Assembly (NCBI RefSeq): GCF_001660485.1
Contig: NZ_CP013979.1
Location: 1,798,001-1,862,000, forward strand
DNA: 64,000 nt
Reading direction: 5' to 3'
From: Agromyces aureus
GTDB lineage: Bacteria > Actinomycetota > Actinomycetes > Actinomycetales > Microbacteriaceae
In this document: piece by piece, positions 54,541-64,000 of the stretch
Numbering within the stretch: position 1 is the first letter of the stretch
How the letters are laid out: each line of letters starts with the position of its first letter
Translations under genes and position numbers: made by a program
Notes under the pieces: model-generated
Databases searched by the model: none
What the model was told of the DNA's origin: nothing
What the model saw: only the letters and a program-made list of their open reading frames with translations

Positions 54541-56235
54541 ATGTCGGAGTTCGATCCCAAACCGCGTAGTCGCACCGTAACCGATGGCATCGAGGCCATG
54601 ACCAGCCGGGGCATGCTCCGAGCAGTCGGCATGGGGGATGCCGACTGGGACAAGCCCCAGATCGGCATCGCGAGCTCGTGGAACGAGATCACGCCGTGCA
54701 ACCTCTCGCTCGCCCGCCTCGCGCAGGCCGCGAAGGAGGGCGTGCACGGCGGTGGCGGCTACCCGCTGCAGTTCGGCACCGTCTCCGTCTCCGACGGCAT
54801 CTCCATGGGCCACGAGGGCATGCACTTCTCCCTCGTCTCCCGCGAGGTCATCGCCGACTCGGTCGAGGTCGTCATGCAGGCCGAGCGCCTCGACGGCTCG
54901 GTGCTGCTCGCCGGCTGCGACAAGTCGATCCCCGGCATGCTCATGGCCGCGGCCCGCCTCGACCTCTCGTCCGTCTTCCTCTACGCCGGCTCGATCGCCC
55001 CCGGATGGGTCCGCCTGTCCGACGGCACCGAGAAGGACATCACCATCATCGACTCGTTCGAGGCCGTCGGCGCCGTCAAGGCCGGCACCATGAGCGCCGA
55101 GGACGCGCACCGCATCGAGTGCGCCTTCGCGCCCGGCGAGGGTGCCTGCGGCGGCATGTACACCGCGAACACGATGGCCTCGGTCGCCGAGGCCCTCGGC
55201 CTCTCGCTGCCGGGCTCGGCGTCGCCGGCCTCCGCCGACCGCCGCCGCGACTACTACGCCCACCGCTCGGGCGAGGCCGTCGTCAACCTGCTGAAGCACG
55301 GCATCACCGCGCGGCAGATCCTCACGAAGAAGGCGTTCGAGAACGCCATCGCCGTGGGCATGGCGCTCGGCGGTTCGACGAACATCGTGCTGCACCTGCT
55401 CGCGATCGCGCGCGAGGCCGAGGTCGACCTCACGCTCGACGATTTCAACCGCATCGGTGCCAAGGTGCCGCACATCGGCGACCTGAAGCCCTTCGGCAAG
55501 TACGTCATGAACGACGTCGACCGTCGCGGCGGCGTGCCCGTGCTCATGAAGGCCCTGCTCGACGCGGGCCTGCTGCACGGCGACGTCATGACCGTCACCG
55601 GCAAGACCATGGCCGAGAACCTCGAGGCGCTGAACCTCCCGCCGCTCGACGGCGAGGTGCTGCGCACGCTCGACAACCCGATCCACGAGACCGGCGGCCT
55701 CACGATCCTGCACGGCTCGCTCGCACCGGAGGGTGCGGTCGTGAAGACGGCCGGCTTCGATGCGGCCACCTTCGAGGGCCCCGCCCGCGTGTTCGAGCGC
55801 GAGCGCGCCGCGATGGACGCCCTGACCGCGGGCGAGATCAAGGCCGGCGACGTCGTCGTCATCCGCTACGAAGGTCCCAAGGGCGGCCCCGGCATGCGCG
55901 AGATGCTCGCCATCACGGCCGCCATCAAGGGCGCCGGCCTCGGCAAAGATGTACTACTCTTGACGGACGGTCGATTCTCAGGCGGCACAACCGGACTGTG
56001 CATCGGCCATCTGGCACCCGAAGCGGTGGACGCAGGTCCCATCGCCTTCGTGCGCGATGGTGATCTGATACGGGTCGATATCGCAGCTCGTTCCATCGAT
56101 CTACTTGTCGATGATGCCGAGCTGGCTGCCCGCCGTGAAGGCTGGGCTCCGCTTCCCCCGCGCTACACCCGAGGCGTTCTCGCGAAGTACTCCAAGCTCG
56201 TGCGCTCGGCCGCTGAAGGCGCCACGACGGGCTGA
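54541..56235 (+). CDS. ilvD: Dihydroxy-acid dehydratase
   Basis: 564 aa, full length. Iron-sulphur ligands in [13 protein letters not shown] and [14 protein letters not shown]; late [18 protein letters not shown]. It dehydrates 2,3-dihydroxy-isovalerate and -methylvalerate in valine, leucine and isoleucine synthesis. Heads an ilvD-ilvB-ilvN-ilvC run. Confidence 0.96.
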   Translation: MSEFDPKPRSRTVTDGIEAMTSRGMLRAVGMGDADWDKPQIGIASSWNEITPCNLSLARLAQAAKEGVHGGGGYPLQFGTVSVSDGISMGHEGMHFSLVSREVIADSVEVVMQAERLDGSVLLAGCDKSIPGMLMAAARLDLSSVFLYAGSIAPGWVRLSDGTEKDITIIDSFEAVGAVKAGTMSAEDAHRIECAFAPGEGACGGMYTANTMASVAEALGLSLPGSASPASADRRRDYYAHRSGEAVVNLLKHGITARQILTKKAFENAIAVGMALGGSTNIVLHLLAIAREAEVDLTLDDFNRIGAKVPHIGDLKPFGKYVMNDVDRRGGVPVLMKALLDAGLLHGDVMTVTGKTMAENLEALNLPPLDGEVLRTLDNPIHETGGLTILHGSLAPEGAVVKTAGFDAATFEGPARVFERERAAMDALTAGEIKAGDVVVIRYEGPKGGPGMREMLAITAAIKGAGLGKDVLLLTDGRFSGGTTGLCIGHLAPEAVDAGPIAFVRDGDLIRVDIAARSIDLLVDDAELAARREGWAPLPPRYTRGVLAKYSKLVRSAAEGATTG

Positions 56236-56279
56236 GTACGGCGTTCTCCGCTCACCCCGCTCACCAGAACAGGAACCGA

Positions 56280-58082
56280 ATGACCACGGAATCCAGTCCC
56301 GTGCCGTCGCCCAATCTCGTGCCCCCGCACGCGCCGGTGGAGATCACCGGCGCCGAGGGCGTCGTCCGTTCGCTCGAGATGCTCGGCATCACCGACGTGT
56401 TCGGACTTCCCGGCGGCGCCATCCTCCCCGTCTACGACCCGCTGCTCGACAGCAAGAAGCTGCGCCACATCCTCGTGCGTCACGAGCAGGGCGCCGGCCA
56501 CGCCGCCCAGGGCTACGCGTCCTCCACCGGCAAGCTCGGCGTCGCGATCGCGACCTCCGGCCCCGGTGCGACGAACCTCGTCACCGCGATCGCCGACGCC
56601 CACATGGACTCGGTGCCGCTGCTCGCGATCACCGGCCAGGTGTTCTCGAACCTCATGGGCACCGACGCGTTCCAGGAAGCCGACATCGTCGGCATCACGA
56701 TGCCGATCACGAAGCACTCCTTCCTCGTGAAGAAGGCCGAGGAGATCCCGGCCACGATCGCGGCCGCCGCGCACATCGCCTCGACCGGCCGCCCGGGGCC
56801 CGTGCTCGTCGACATCACGAAGGACGCCCAGCAGGCGCTGTTCAACTTCTCCTGGCCGCCGAAGATCGACCTGCCCGGCTACCGTCCGATCACGAAGGCG
56901 CACGGCAAGCAGGTCACGGCTGCGGCCCAGCTGCTCGCCGAGGCCAAGCGCCCCGTGCTCTACGTCGGCGGCGGCGTCATCCGCTCGCGTGCCTCCGAAG
57001 AGCTCCTCCAGCTCGCCGAGGCCACCGGTGCACCCGTCGTGACGACCCTCATGGCGCGCGGCGCATTCCCCGATTCGCACCAGCAGCACCTCGGCATGCC
57101 CGGCATGCACGGCACGGTCCCGGCCGTGATCGCGCTGCAGGAGTCCGACCTGCTGATCGCGCTCGGCGCGCGCTTCGACGACCGCGTGACCGGCAAGTCG
57201 GCGCTCTTCGCGCCGAACGCCAAGGTCGTGCACGTCGACATCGATCCCGCCGAGATCTCCAAGATCCGCGTCGCCGACGTGCCGATCGTGGGCGACCTGA
57301 AGGACGTCCTCGTCGACCTGCGCGCCGCGTACACCGAGCAGGTCGCCACCGTCACGCCCGACATCAGCGAGTGGTGGGCGACGCTCGACGGCCTCCGCGC
57401 GGAGTTCCCGCTCGGGTTCGCGCCGACCTCCGACGGGCTGCTGGCACCCCAGCAGGTGATCCAGCGCATCGGCCAGCTCACCGGACCCGAGGGCATCTAC
57501 GCCGCGGGCGTCGGCCAGCACCAGATGTGGGCCGCGCAGTTCATCAAGTACGAGCGTCCGAACTCGTGGCTGAACTCCGGCGGCGCCGGCACCATGGGCT
57601 ACGCGGTCCCGGCCGCGATGGGCGCCAAGGTCGCCGAACCGCACCGCACGGTGTGGGCGATCGATGGCGACGGCTGCTTCCAGATGACGAATCAGGAGCT
57701 CGCGACGTGCACCCTGAACGACATCCCGATCAAGGTCGCGATCATCAACAACTCGTCGCTCGGCATGGTGCGGCAGTGGCAGACGCTCTTCTACGACGGC
57801 CGCTACTCGAACACCGACCTGAACACGGGGCACGACAGCGTTCGCGTGCCCGACTTCGTCAAGCTGGCCGAGGCCTACGGCGCGCTCGGCATCCGCGTGA
57901 CGAAGGAAGACGAGATCGACGCGGCCATCAAGCTCGCGCTCGAGACCAACGACCGGCCCGTCGTGATCGACTTCGTCGTCTCGGCCGACGCCATGGTGTG
58001 GCCGATGGTGCCGCAGGGCGTGTCGAACAGCTACATCCAGTACGCCCGCGATCACTCGCCGGCCTTCAGCGAGGAGGACTGA
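56280..58082 (+). CDS. ilvB: Acetolactate synthase large subunit
   Basis: 600 aa. Thiamine-diphosphate enzyme: [30 protein letters not shown] with the catalytic Glu, and the GDG-NN motif [19 protein letters not shown] 35-residue N-terminal tail precedes the enzyme. It condenses pyruvates or pyruvate with 2-oxobutyrate. Confidence 0.96.
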   Translation: MTTESSPVPSPNLVPPHAPVEITGAEGVVRSLEMLGITDVFGLPGGAILPVYDPLLDSKKLRHILVRHEQGAGHAAQGYASSTGKLGVAIATSGPGATNLVTAIADAHMDSVPLLAITGQVFSNLMGTDAFQEADIVGITMPITKHSFLVKKAEEIPATIAAAAHIASTGRPGPVLVDITKDAQQALFNFSWPPKIDLPGYRPITKAHGKQVTAAAQLLAEAKRPVLYVGGGVIRSRASEELLQLAEATGAPVVTTLMARGAFPDSHQQHLGMPGMHGTVPAVIALQESDLLIALGARFDDRVTGKSALFAPNAKVVHVDIDPAEISKIRVADVPIVGDLKDVLVDLRAAYTEQVATVTPDISEWWATLDGLRAEFPLGFAPTSDGLLAPQQVIQRIGQLTGPEGIYAAGVGQHQMWAAQFIKYERPNSWLNSGGAGTMGYAVPAAMGAKVAEPHRTVWAIDGDGCFQMTNQELATCTLNDIPIKVAIINNSSLGMVRQWQTLFYDGRYSNTDLNTGHDSVRVPDFVKLAEAYGALGIRVTKEDEIDAAIKLALETNDRPVVIDFVVSADAMVWPMVPQGVSNSYIQYARDHSPAFSEED

Positions 58083-58084
58083 CC

Positions 58085-59688
<1,604 letters not shown>

Positions 59689-59735
59689 CCCGAGCAGGCC
59701 TTCGCTGACGCGAGTCCTCCAGCACCACCCGCGAC

Positions 59736-59763
59736 GGCGGGGTCGGCTTCGGCCGGCCCCGCC
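59736..59763 (+). terminator. Terminator of the ilv run
   Basis: GGCGGGG-GGC stem with TTCG tetraloop and complement GCC-CCCCGCC, interrupted by two-base bulges, about 48 bases after ilvC. An outer CGACG/CGTCG pair may extend it. Confidence 0.8.
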
Positions 59764-59887
59764 GTTCGGCGTCGCGGGCATGCACCGGGCGCTGACCGGC
59801 GACCGTTCTTCGCCGTGATCACCGTGCACCGCAGACGTCGGCGCGAGACCTCGGCGCGACACCGCCGTGTGCAACGTCAAGAATTGG

Positions 59888-59919
59888 TTGACAGCAAGGA
59901 GCGTCAACGATACGTTGAC
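59888..59919 (+). promoter_or_regulatory. Consensus leaderless promoter with overlapping palindrome
   Basis: TTGACA (59888-59893), a 17-base spacer and TACGTT (59911-59916) are followed by six bases and the ATG at 59923, so transcription starts at the start codon. GTCAACGATACGTTGAC (59903-59919) is a perfect 7+3+7 palindrome covering the -10, and a third GTTGAC half-site covers the -35. Binding would shut the promoter completely. Confidence 0.8.
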
Positions 59920-59922
59920 AGA

Positions 59923-60171
59923 ATGAACCAGTCAGCCAAGTCCGATACCGCCGTTCGTCGTCTCGCCGGAGCCTCCGTCACCGCGATCGTCCTCGGCGCG
60001 ATCGTCACCCTCTGCGGTCTCGTGATGGACTGGGGCGGGTTCGTCGGCGGCATGGCGCTCGGTGCGGGCATCGGGCTCGTCGTCGTCGGCGCCTACCTGT
60101 GGGGCTATGCGAACGGCATCCGTCGTGGCGGTTCGCGTGCGACGTGGCTGCCGAGTCGGGACGCCGAGTGA
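59923..60171 (+). CDS. Small two-helix membrane protein
   Basis: 82 aa from ATG 59923; the longer ORF precedes the promoter. Hydrophobic segments SVTAIVLGAIVTLCGLVMDW and MALGAGIGLVVVGAYLWGYA. First gene of a two-gene unit with the HTH protein, overlapping it by GTGA. Function unknown. Confidence 0.75.
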   Translation: MNQSAKSDTAVRRLAGASVTAIVLGAIVTLCGLVMDWGGFVGGMALGAGIGLVVVGAYLWGYANGIRRGGSRATWLPSRDAE

Positions 60172-60689
60172 GCGATCTCGCCGACGCCATCAGTCGTGCG
60201 GTCCTCGACGACGCGGGGGTCGGGGCCGCAGAGACGCTCTCCCTCGACGCCCACCGCTCGTTGATCGCCGCGAGCGCGCGGGCCGACGCGGAGGTCCGCG
60301 GCATCCTGCAGCGCTCGGTCGAGGCCGCGCGTGCGGGGGGTGCCAGCTGGTCGGTCATCGGCGCAGAACTCGGCATGACCCGCCAGGCCGCGCAACAGCG
60401 GTTCGGGAGCGTCGAGGCGCCGAGGGGCGCGGCCGAGCGCTGGCTCGGGCCGGTGACGGCGTTCGACGAGATGGTCGAGCTCGAGGCCGCGGGTCGCGCC
60501 GGATGGCGCACGGTCGAAGCCGGCATGCTCGCGCACCGCATGGTGTACACCGGGACCCAGTGGGAGCACCGGCGGGTGCTCTGGCGGTCGGCGCCGGTGG
60601 CCGACGGGGCCGACGGCTGGCAGGTGGGATGCCGCGCCTTCCCGTGGATCTACCTCGTGCGGGATCTCGGCATCCCGGTGGAGGCCTGA
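60168..60689 (+). CDS. HTH protein, likely autoregulator of the pair
   Basis: 173 aa from GTG 60168. Helix-turn-helix at about residues 58-79 (SWSVIGAELGMTRQAAQQRF) preceded by a helical segment rich in Ala. The C-terminal half (LEAAGRAGWRTVEAGMLAHR, then WQVGCRAFPWIYLVRDLGIP) resembles a small ligand- or damage-sensing domain but I do not recognise it. Coupled to the small membrane protein and downstream of the GTTGAC palindrome, so it is the best candidate to bind it. Confidence 0.72.
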   Translation: MSDLADAISRAVLDDAGVGAAETLSLDAHRSLIAASARADAEVRGILQRSVEAARAGGASWSVIGAELGMTRQAAQQRFGSVEAPRGAAERWLGPVTAFDEMVELEAAGRAGWRTVEAGMLAHRMVYTGTQWEHRRVLWRSAPVADGADGWQVGCRAFPWIYLVRDLGIPVEA

Positions 60690-60866
60690 CCACGCCGTCG
60701 GCGCGGGAGGCGTCGGTACCCGACGCACGGGCACGGATGGAGTCGGCAGGGGCGGCATCGGCAGGGGCGTGACCGGCGTCGCCTCGTTCCGTGACGTCGT
60801 CGGGCGTTCACGCGGGCCTTCGGTGCGCGTCGCCGCTCGTTCATCCGCGGCGGCGAACGTGGAATC

Positions 60867-63800
60867 GTGCGACGCGGAACAGCCCCGGTTCGAACGGTTC
60901 ACACGTGGTCGACGGCTCCGGTCGTCGGTTTCCTGATCGCCGCACTGCTCGCGGCGGTGATGCCGCCGCAGGTCTCAGAGGCTTCGGAGGCCGCGCAAGG
61001 CCGGCCGGCGGTCGGGCGCACGGCGGGCGCGGCATCCGGCATCGTCATCGACGAACTCGCGAACGGCGACGGCCACGACGGCGCCTTCAGCTTCTTCGAG
61101 CTCCGCAACACGGGCGACGCGGAGGTCGACCTCAGCGGCTGGAACGTGTTCCGGTGCAGCGCCGAGGGCCTTCGGGCGAATGTCGGCCGGCCGGAGGCCC
61201 CCCTCGACGGCGTGGTGCTGCGCCCCGGCCAACGCTTCACCGTCGCGCGCGTCGGTGCCGTGCTGACCGACGGGCGCATCGCGGATGCGCGGTTCACCCA
61301 GCCCTACGACCGCGGCGGGTTCGGGCTCGTGGTCGTCGATGCCGACGGCGCACGAGTCGATGCGGTCGGCGTGTACCCGAGCGAGCCGAATCCGGTGGCG
61401 AGCGAGTGCACCGAGGGCGTGAATCTGCCGGAGGCGCTCGCGTTCGTCTCCGCGGTGGGCGAGAGCTGGCAGCGGGTCGCGACGACGGGCGACGTCGCCG
61501 CGGACTTCGTGCGCGCCGAGGCGACGCCGGGTGCACCGAACGCGACGCGGGCGGTCGAGCGGCCGCCCACGGCATCCGTTCGCATCGACGAGGTCGCCGC
61601 AGCGGGACCCGCCGGCTCGGGCGACGACCTCGTCGAACTGCGCAACGCGGGCGATGCGACGGTCGAGGTCGGCGGGTGGTCGGTCTACCGCTGCACGGCG
61701 GCCGGCACGGCCTCGCCCGAGACGAGGCAGTTCACGTTCCCCGAGGGGCGCAGCCTCGTGGCGGGCGAGCGGTTCGTGCTGGGCGGCCCGGGGTTCGAGC
61801 CGCGGGCGGGCGAGCGCGAGCCCGATGCCAGGGCGGCGACGAGCCTCGCCGACACGACCTTCGGCGTGCTGGTGACGGATGCCGCAGGCCGCCGCATCGA
61901 CCAGGTGAGCGTGTCGAACGGGCCCGACACGGCCTGCCAGAGCGGCACGGCGAAGCTGGCCTCGGTGCTGGACGCGCGCGCGGCGGAGTCGTGGCAGCGC
62001 GTGGACGGCACGGTCACCGGCGACGCGGAGTTCCTCATCGCCCCGCGCACGCCGGGGGCGCCGAACGCCCGGGTCGATCGGAGCGTGTTCGGCACGGCGT
62101 TCGCCTACGCGGAGCGTGTCGGAGTCGCCGTGAGCGAGCTCGCCGACGACCCGCGCACGCTCGAGGGTGCGGAACCGCAGCACTTCGTGGAGCTCGGCAA
62201 CTACGGCGACGAGCCCGTCGACCTCGGTGGGTGGCGGCTCATGCAGTGCGGCGTGGACGGTGCGCGCGAGCAGGCGACGCTGCTCACGATCGAGCGAGGC
62301 ACGCGGCTCGCACCTGGCGCGGCCTGGGTCGCGGCACTCGAGGGCACGGCTGCCGCGGCCTCCGCCGATGCACGGTTCTCGACCCCGTTCGACTTCCTCG
62401 GCACGGGAGTCTGGGTCGAGGACGCCGGCGGACGCAGGGTCGACAGCCTCGGTGTGTACCTGGCGAACGAGATGGACCAGCCCGACGAGCGCCTGAGCCC
62501 GTGCACGAAGGGCGTCTCGCTGACGACGTTCCAGCCCGATCGGCTGCGCGGCGAGACCTATCAGCGCAGCCGGTTCACGGGCTCGGATGCCGACGACTTC
62601 GTCGTGCGAGCGGCGACGCCCGGCGTGCTCGACCGGGCCGAGTGGACCGACGTCGAGGCGATCGCACAGCGGGCCACGACGAGGCTCGCGGCCGAGCTGC
62701 GCCGCGAACGCGAACACGCCGCCGTGCAGCTCGCGCGCACGGTCGCCGACGACGGGTCGACGCGATCCCGACGGATCGCCCGCGACGGCGTTGCCGCGGT
62801 CGTGGTCGAGGCGGCGCGGGGCGCGACCGAGGGCGGCCCGCTCGTCGAGCATCGGGCGCCGGGCGAGGTGCCGCTCGCACCGAGCGGCGCACCCGACGGC
62901 GCACCCGACGGGGCGGTCGACGGCACGGTCGACGGCGCACCGAACGGCGCACCGGGCGGTGCGGTCGGCGGGCCGACCGCGCTCACCGCGTCCGACGACG
63001 CGTTCGCCCTCCCGTACGTGCGCTTCGTGCTCGACACGAGCGGCACCGGCCTCGTCGACGGCGGCGCCGTGTCGTGGACCGGCCGCGGCGCCGGCAGATC
63101 CGAACTCGTGCTCTCGGTCCGGGATGCCGCGGCGAACGCCTGGCGACGGCTCGACGCCCGTTCGGGGGTCGACGGCGAGCCGCTGACGCTCGCGGGCCGC
63201 GTGCGCCCGTCCGAGGCATCCGGCAACCGGGTCGAACTGCTCGTGCAGAGTGCGGCGAAGCGAACGGAATCAGCACCGCACGGGGCCGACGGCGAGTTCG
63301 AGGACCCCGCCGACTACGACCTCGCGATCAGCCACATCACCGACACGCAGTACCTCAGCGAGGCCTACCCCGAGGTGTACGCCGACGTCGTCGGGTGGAT
63401 CGCGGCGAACGCCGACACCCGCAGGATCGCGTTCGCCACGCACACCGGCGACCTCGTGCAGAACTGGGTCGACCCCGGTCAGCAGGAGGATCGCGCGCGT
63501 CGCGAGTTCGAGGTCGCGTCGACCATGCAGGCCGTGCTCGATGACGCGGGCGTGCCGAACAGCGTGCTGCCCGGCAACCACGACAACAAGCGCGGCGCGA
63601 GCAACGCCCTGTTCAACGAGTACTTCGGCCCCGAGCGGTACGCCGACCGGCCCTGGTATGCGGGCTCGATCGCGCCCGACGACAACAGCGCGAACTTCAG
63701 CACCTTCGAGCAGGCGGGCGCCGGCTTCCTGATGCTCTCGCTGCCCTACGCCTACGGCGACCGCGAGCTCGCGTGGGCCGAGCAGGTCGTCGCCTCGCAC

Positions 63801-64000
63801 CCGGGCCACAACGTGATCGTCTCGACGCACGAGCACGTGACGCCGAAGCTCGCGGATGTCGCGGCCGGGCGTTCGACCGGGTCGCGCTGGCTCTCGCGGG
63901 GCGGCGAGCTCTGGGAGCGGGTGATCGCGCCGAACCGCAACGTCGTCGCGGTGCTCTCGGGGCACTTCCACGGCCTCGGGCGGATCGTGACCGAGGACGC
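60867..64000 (+). CDS. Secreted lamin-tail-domain metallophosphoesterase, C-terminus off window
   Basis: Open frame of at least 1044 codons from GTG 60867 with no stop by 64000; start is soft. Signal peptide with helix APVVGFLIAALLAAVMPP. Three lamin-tail-type domains at about 50-185, 230-365 and 405-545 (VIDELANGDG, FFELRNTGDAEVDLSGWNVF; RIDEVAAAG, VELRNAGDATVEVGGWSVY; VSELADDP, VELGNYGDEPVDLGGWRLM). A GAPDGAPDGAVDG repeat linker at about 670-695 leads to a calcineurin-like phosphoesterase: HITDTQ, HTGDLVQNW, LPGNHDNKRG, STHEH, LSGHFHGLG. Likely an extracellular nuclease or phosphatase. Confidence 0.85.
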   Translation, partial: MRRGTAPVRTVHTWSTAPVVGFLIAALLAAVMPPQVSEASEAAQGRPAVGRTAGAASGIVIDELANGDGHDGAFSFFELRNTGDAEVDLSGWNVFRCSAEGLRANVGRPEAPLDGVVLRPGQRFTVARVGAVLTDGRIADARFTQPYDRGGFGLVVVDADGARVDAVGVYPSEPNPVASECTEGVNLPEALAFVSAVGESWQRVATTGDVAADFVRAEATPGAPNATRAVERPPTASVRIDEVAAAGPAGSGDDLVELRNAGDATVEVGGWSVYRCTAAGTASPETRQFTFPEGRSLVAGERFVLGGPGFEPRAGEREPDARAATSLADTTFGVLVTDAAGRRIDQVSVSNGPDTACQSGTAKLASVLDARAAESWQRVDGTVTGDAEFLIAPRTPGAPNARVDRSVFGTAFAYAERVGVAVSELADDPRTLEGAEPQHFVELGNYGDEPVDLGGWRLMQCGVDGAREQATLLTIERGTRLAPGAAWVAALEGTAAAASADARFSTPFDFLGTGVWVEDAGGRRVDSLGVYLANEMDQPDERLSPCTKGVSLTTFQPDRLRGETYQRSRFTGSDADDFVVRAATPGVLDRAEWTDVEAIAQRATTRLAAELRREREHAAVQLARTVADDGSTRSRRIARDGVAAVVVEAARGATEGGPLVEHRAPGEVPLAPSGAPDGAPDGAVDGTVDGAPNGAPGGAVGGPTALTASDDAFALPYVRFVLDTSGTGLVDGGAVSWTGRGAGRSELVLSVRDAAANAWRRLDARSGVDGEPLTLAGRVRPSEASGNRVELLVQSAAKRTESAPHGADGEFEDPADYDLAISHITDTQYLSEAYPEVYADVVGWIAANADTRRIAFATHTGDLVQNWVDPGQQEDRARREFEVASTMQAVLDDAGVPNSVLPGNHDNKRGASNALFNEYFGPERYADRPWYAGSIAPDDNSANFSTFEQAGAGFLMLSLPYAYGDRELAWAEQVVASHPGHNVIVSTHEHVTPKLADVAAGRSTGSRWLSRGGELWERVIAPNRNVVAVLSGHFHGLGRIVTED

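Overview
The window is a high-G+C actinobacterial chromosome segment, most likely Microbacteriaceae (Agromyces-like). This rests on strong GC-ending codon bias, a prfB-ftsE-ftsX-smpB neighbourhood, an actinobacterial Tad pilus locus, a one-piece tmRNA whose tag ends in ALAA, and leaderless promoters. The genus is an inference; no 16S or marker search could be run.

Layout. 1-3.4 kb: a PadR regulator with a partly visible membrane partner, then a LacI regulator divergent from a zinc dehydrogenase. 3.6-8.4 kb: a compact Tad/Flp pilus operon (tadA, tadB, tadC, small pilin, two TadE-like genes, one TadG-like gene). 8.5-11.6 kb: membrane proteins and prfB. 11.6-15.7 kb: a TetR/amidohydrolase/NhaC-antiporter module lying between prfB and ftsEX. 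15.8-19.3 kb: ftsE (with a long C-terminal extension), ftsX, smpB and a tyrosine phosphatase. 19.4-23.7 kb: a SIMPL protein, a GT4 glycosyltransferase and a GH92 mannosidase. 24.0-24.4 kb: tmRNA. 24.6-28.3 kb: a secreted GH6 cellulase under a CelR-type palindrome, a LysR regulator and an EamA exporter. 28.3-30.4 kb: a three-gene coupled operon (HisN-like phosphatase, LLM oxidoreductase, DUF1653).

30.57-40.92 kb is an integrated element in a tRNA-Lys(CTT) gene, bounded by a perfect 56-bp direct repeat. It encodes a tyrosine integrase, two excisionase-like proteins, a RecA-fold ATPase, a WhiB-like protein, HNH endonuclease, a TerS-like small protein, a full-length tail tape-measure protein and an S74 tail fibre. 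I see no large terminase, portal, capsid or tail-tube gene. Its compact, unbroken gene order looks more like a phage satellite than a decayed prophage, and it is the best candidate here for an undescribed system.

40.9-64 kb returns to host genes: a VOC protein, a small membrane protein, a cell-wall-anchored choice-of-anchor-A protein, a 5'-3' exonuclease, a metal-dependent hydrolase, a biotin ECF transporter operon (bioY, acyl-CoA ligase, thiolase, bioM, bioN), a fused trehalose synthase/phosphatase, ilvD-ilvB-ilvN-ilvC, a membrane/HTH gene pair behind a palindromic promoter, and a very large secreted lamin-tail/metallophosphoesterase protein running off the window.

Across the host DNA the word GGATGCC/GGCATCC recurs about 60 times by hand count. 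It carries otherwise disfavoured codons inside genes and forms inverted pairs at gene ends, a pattern that resembles uptake-signal sequences in other phyla. It is much sparser in the integrated element.
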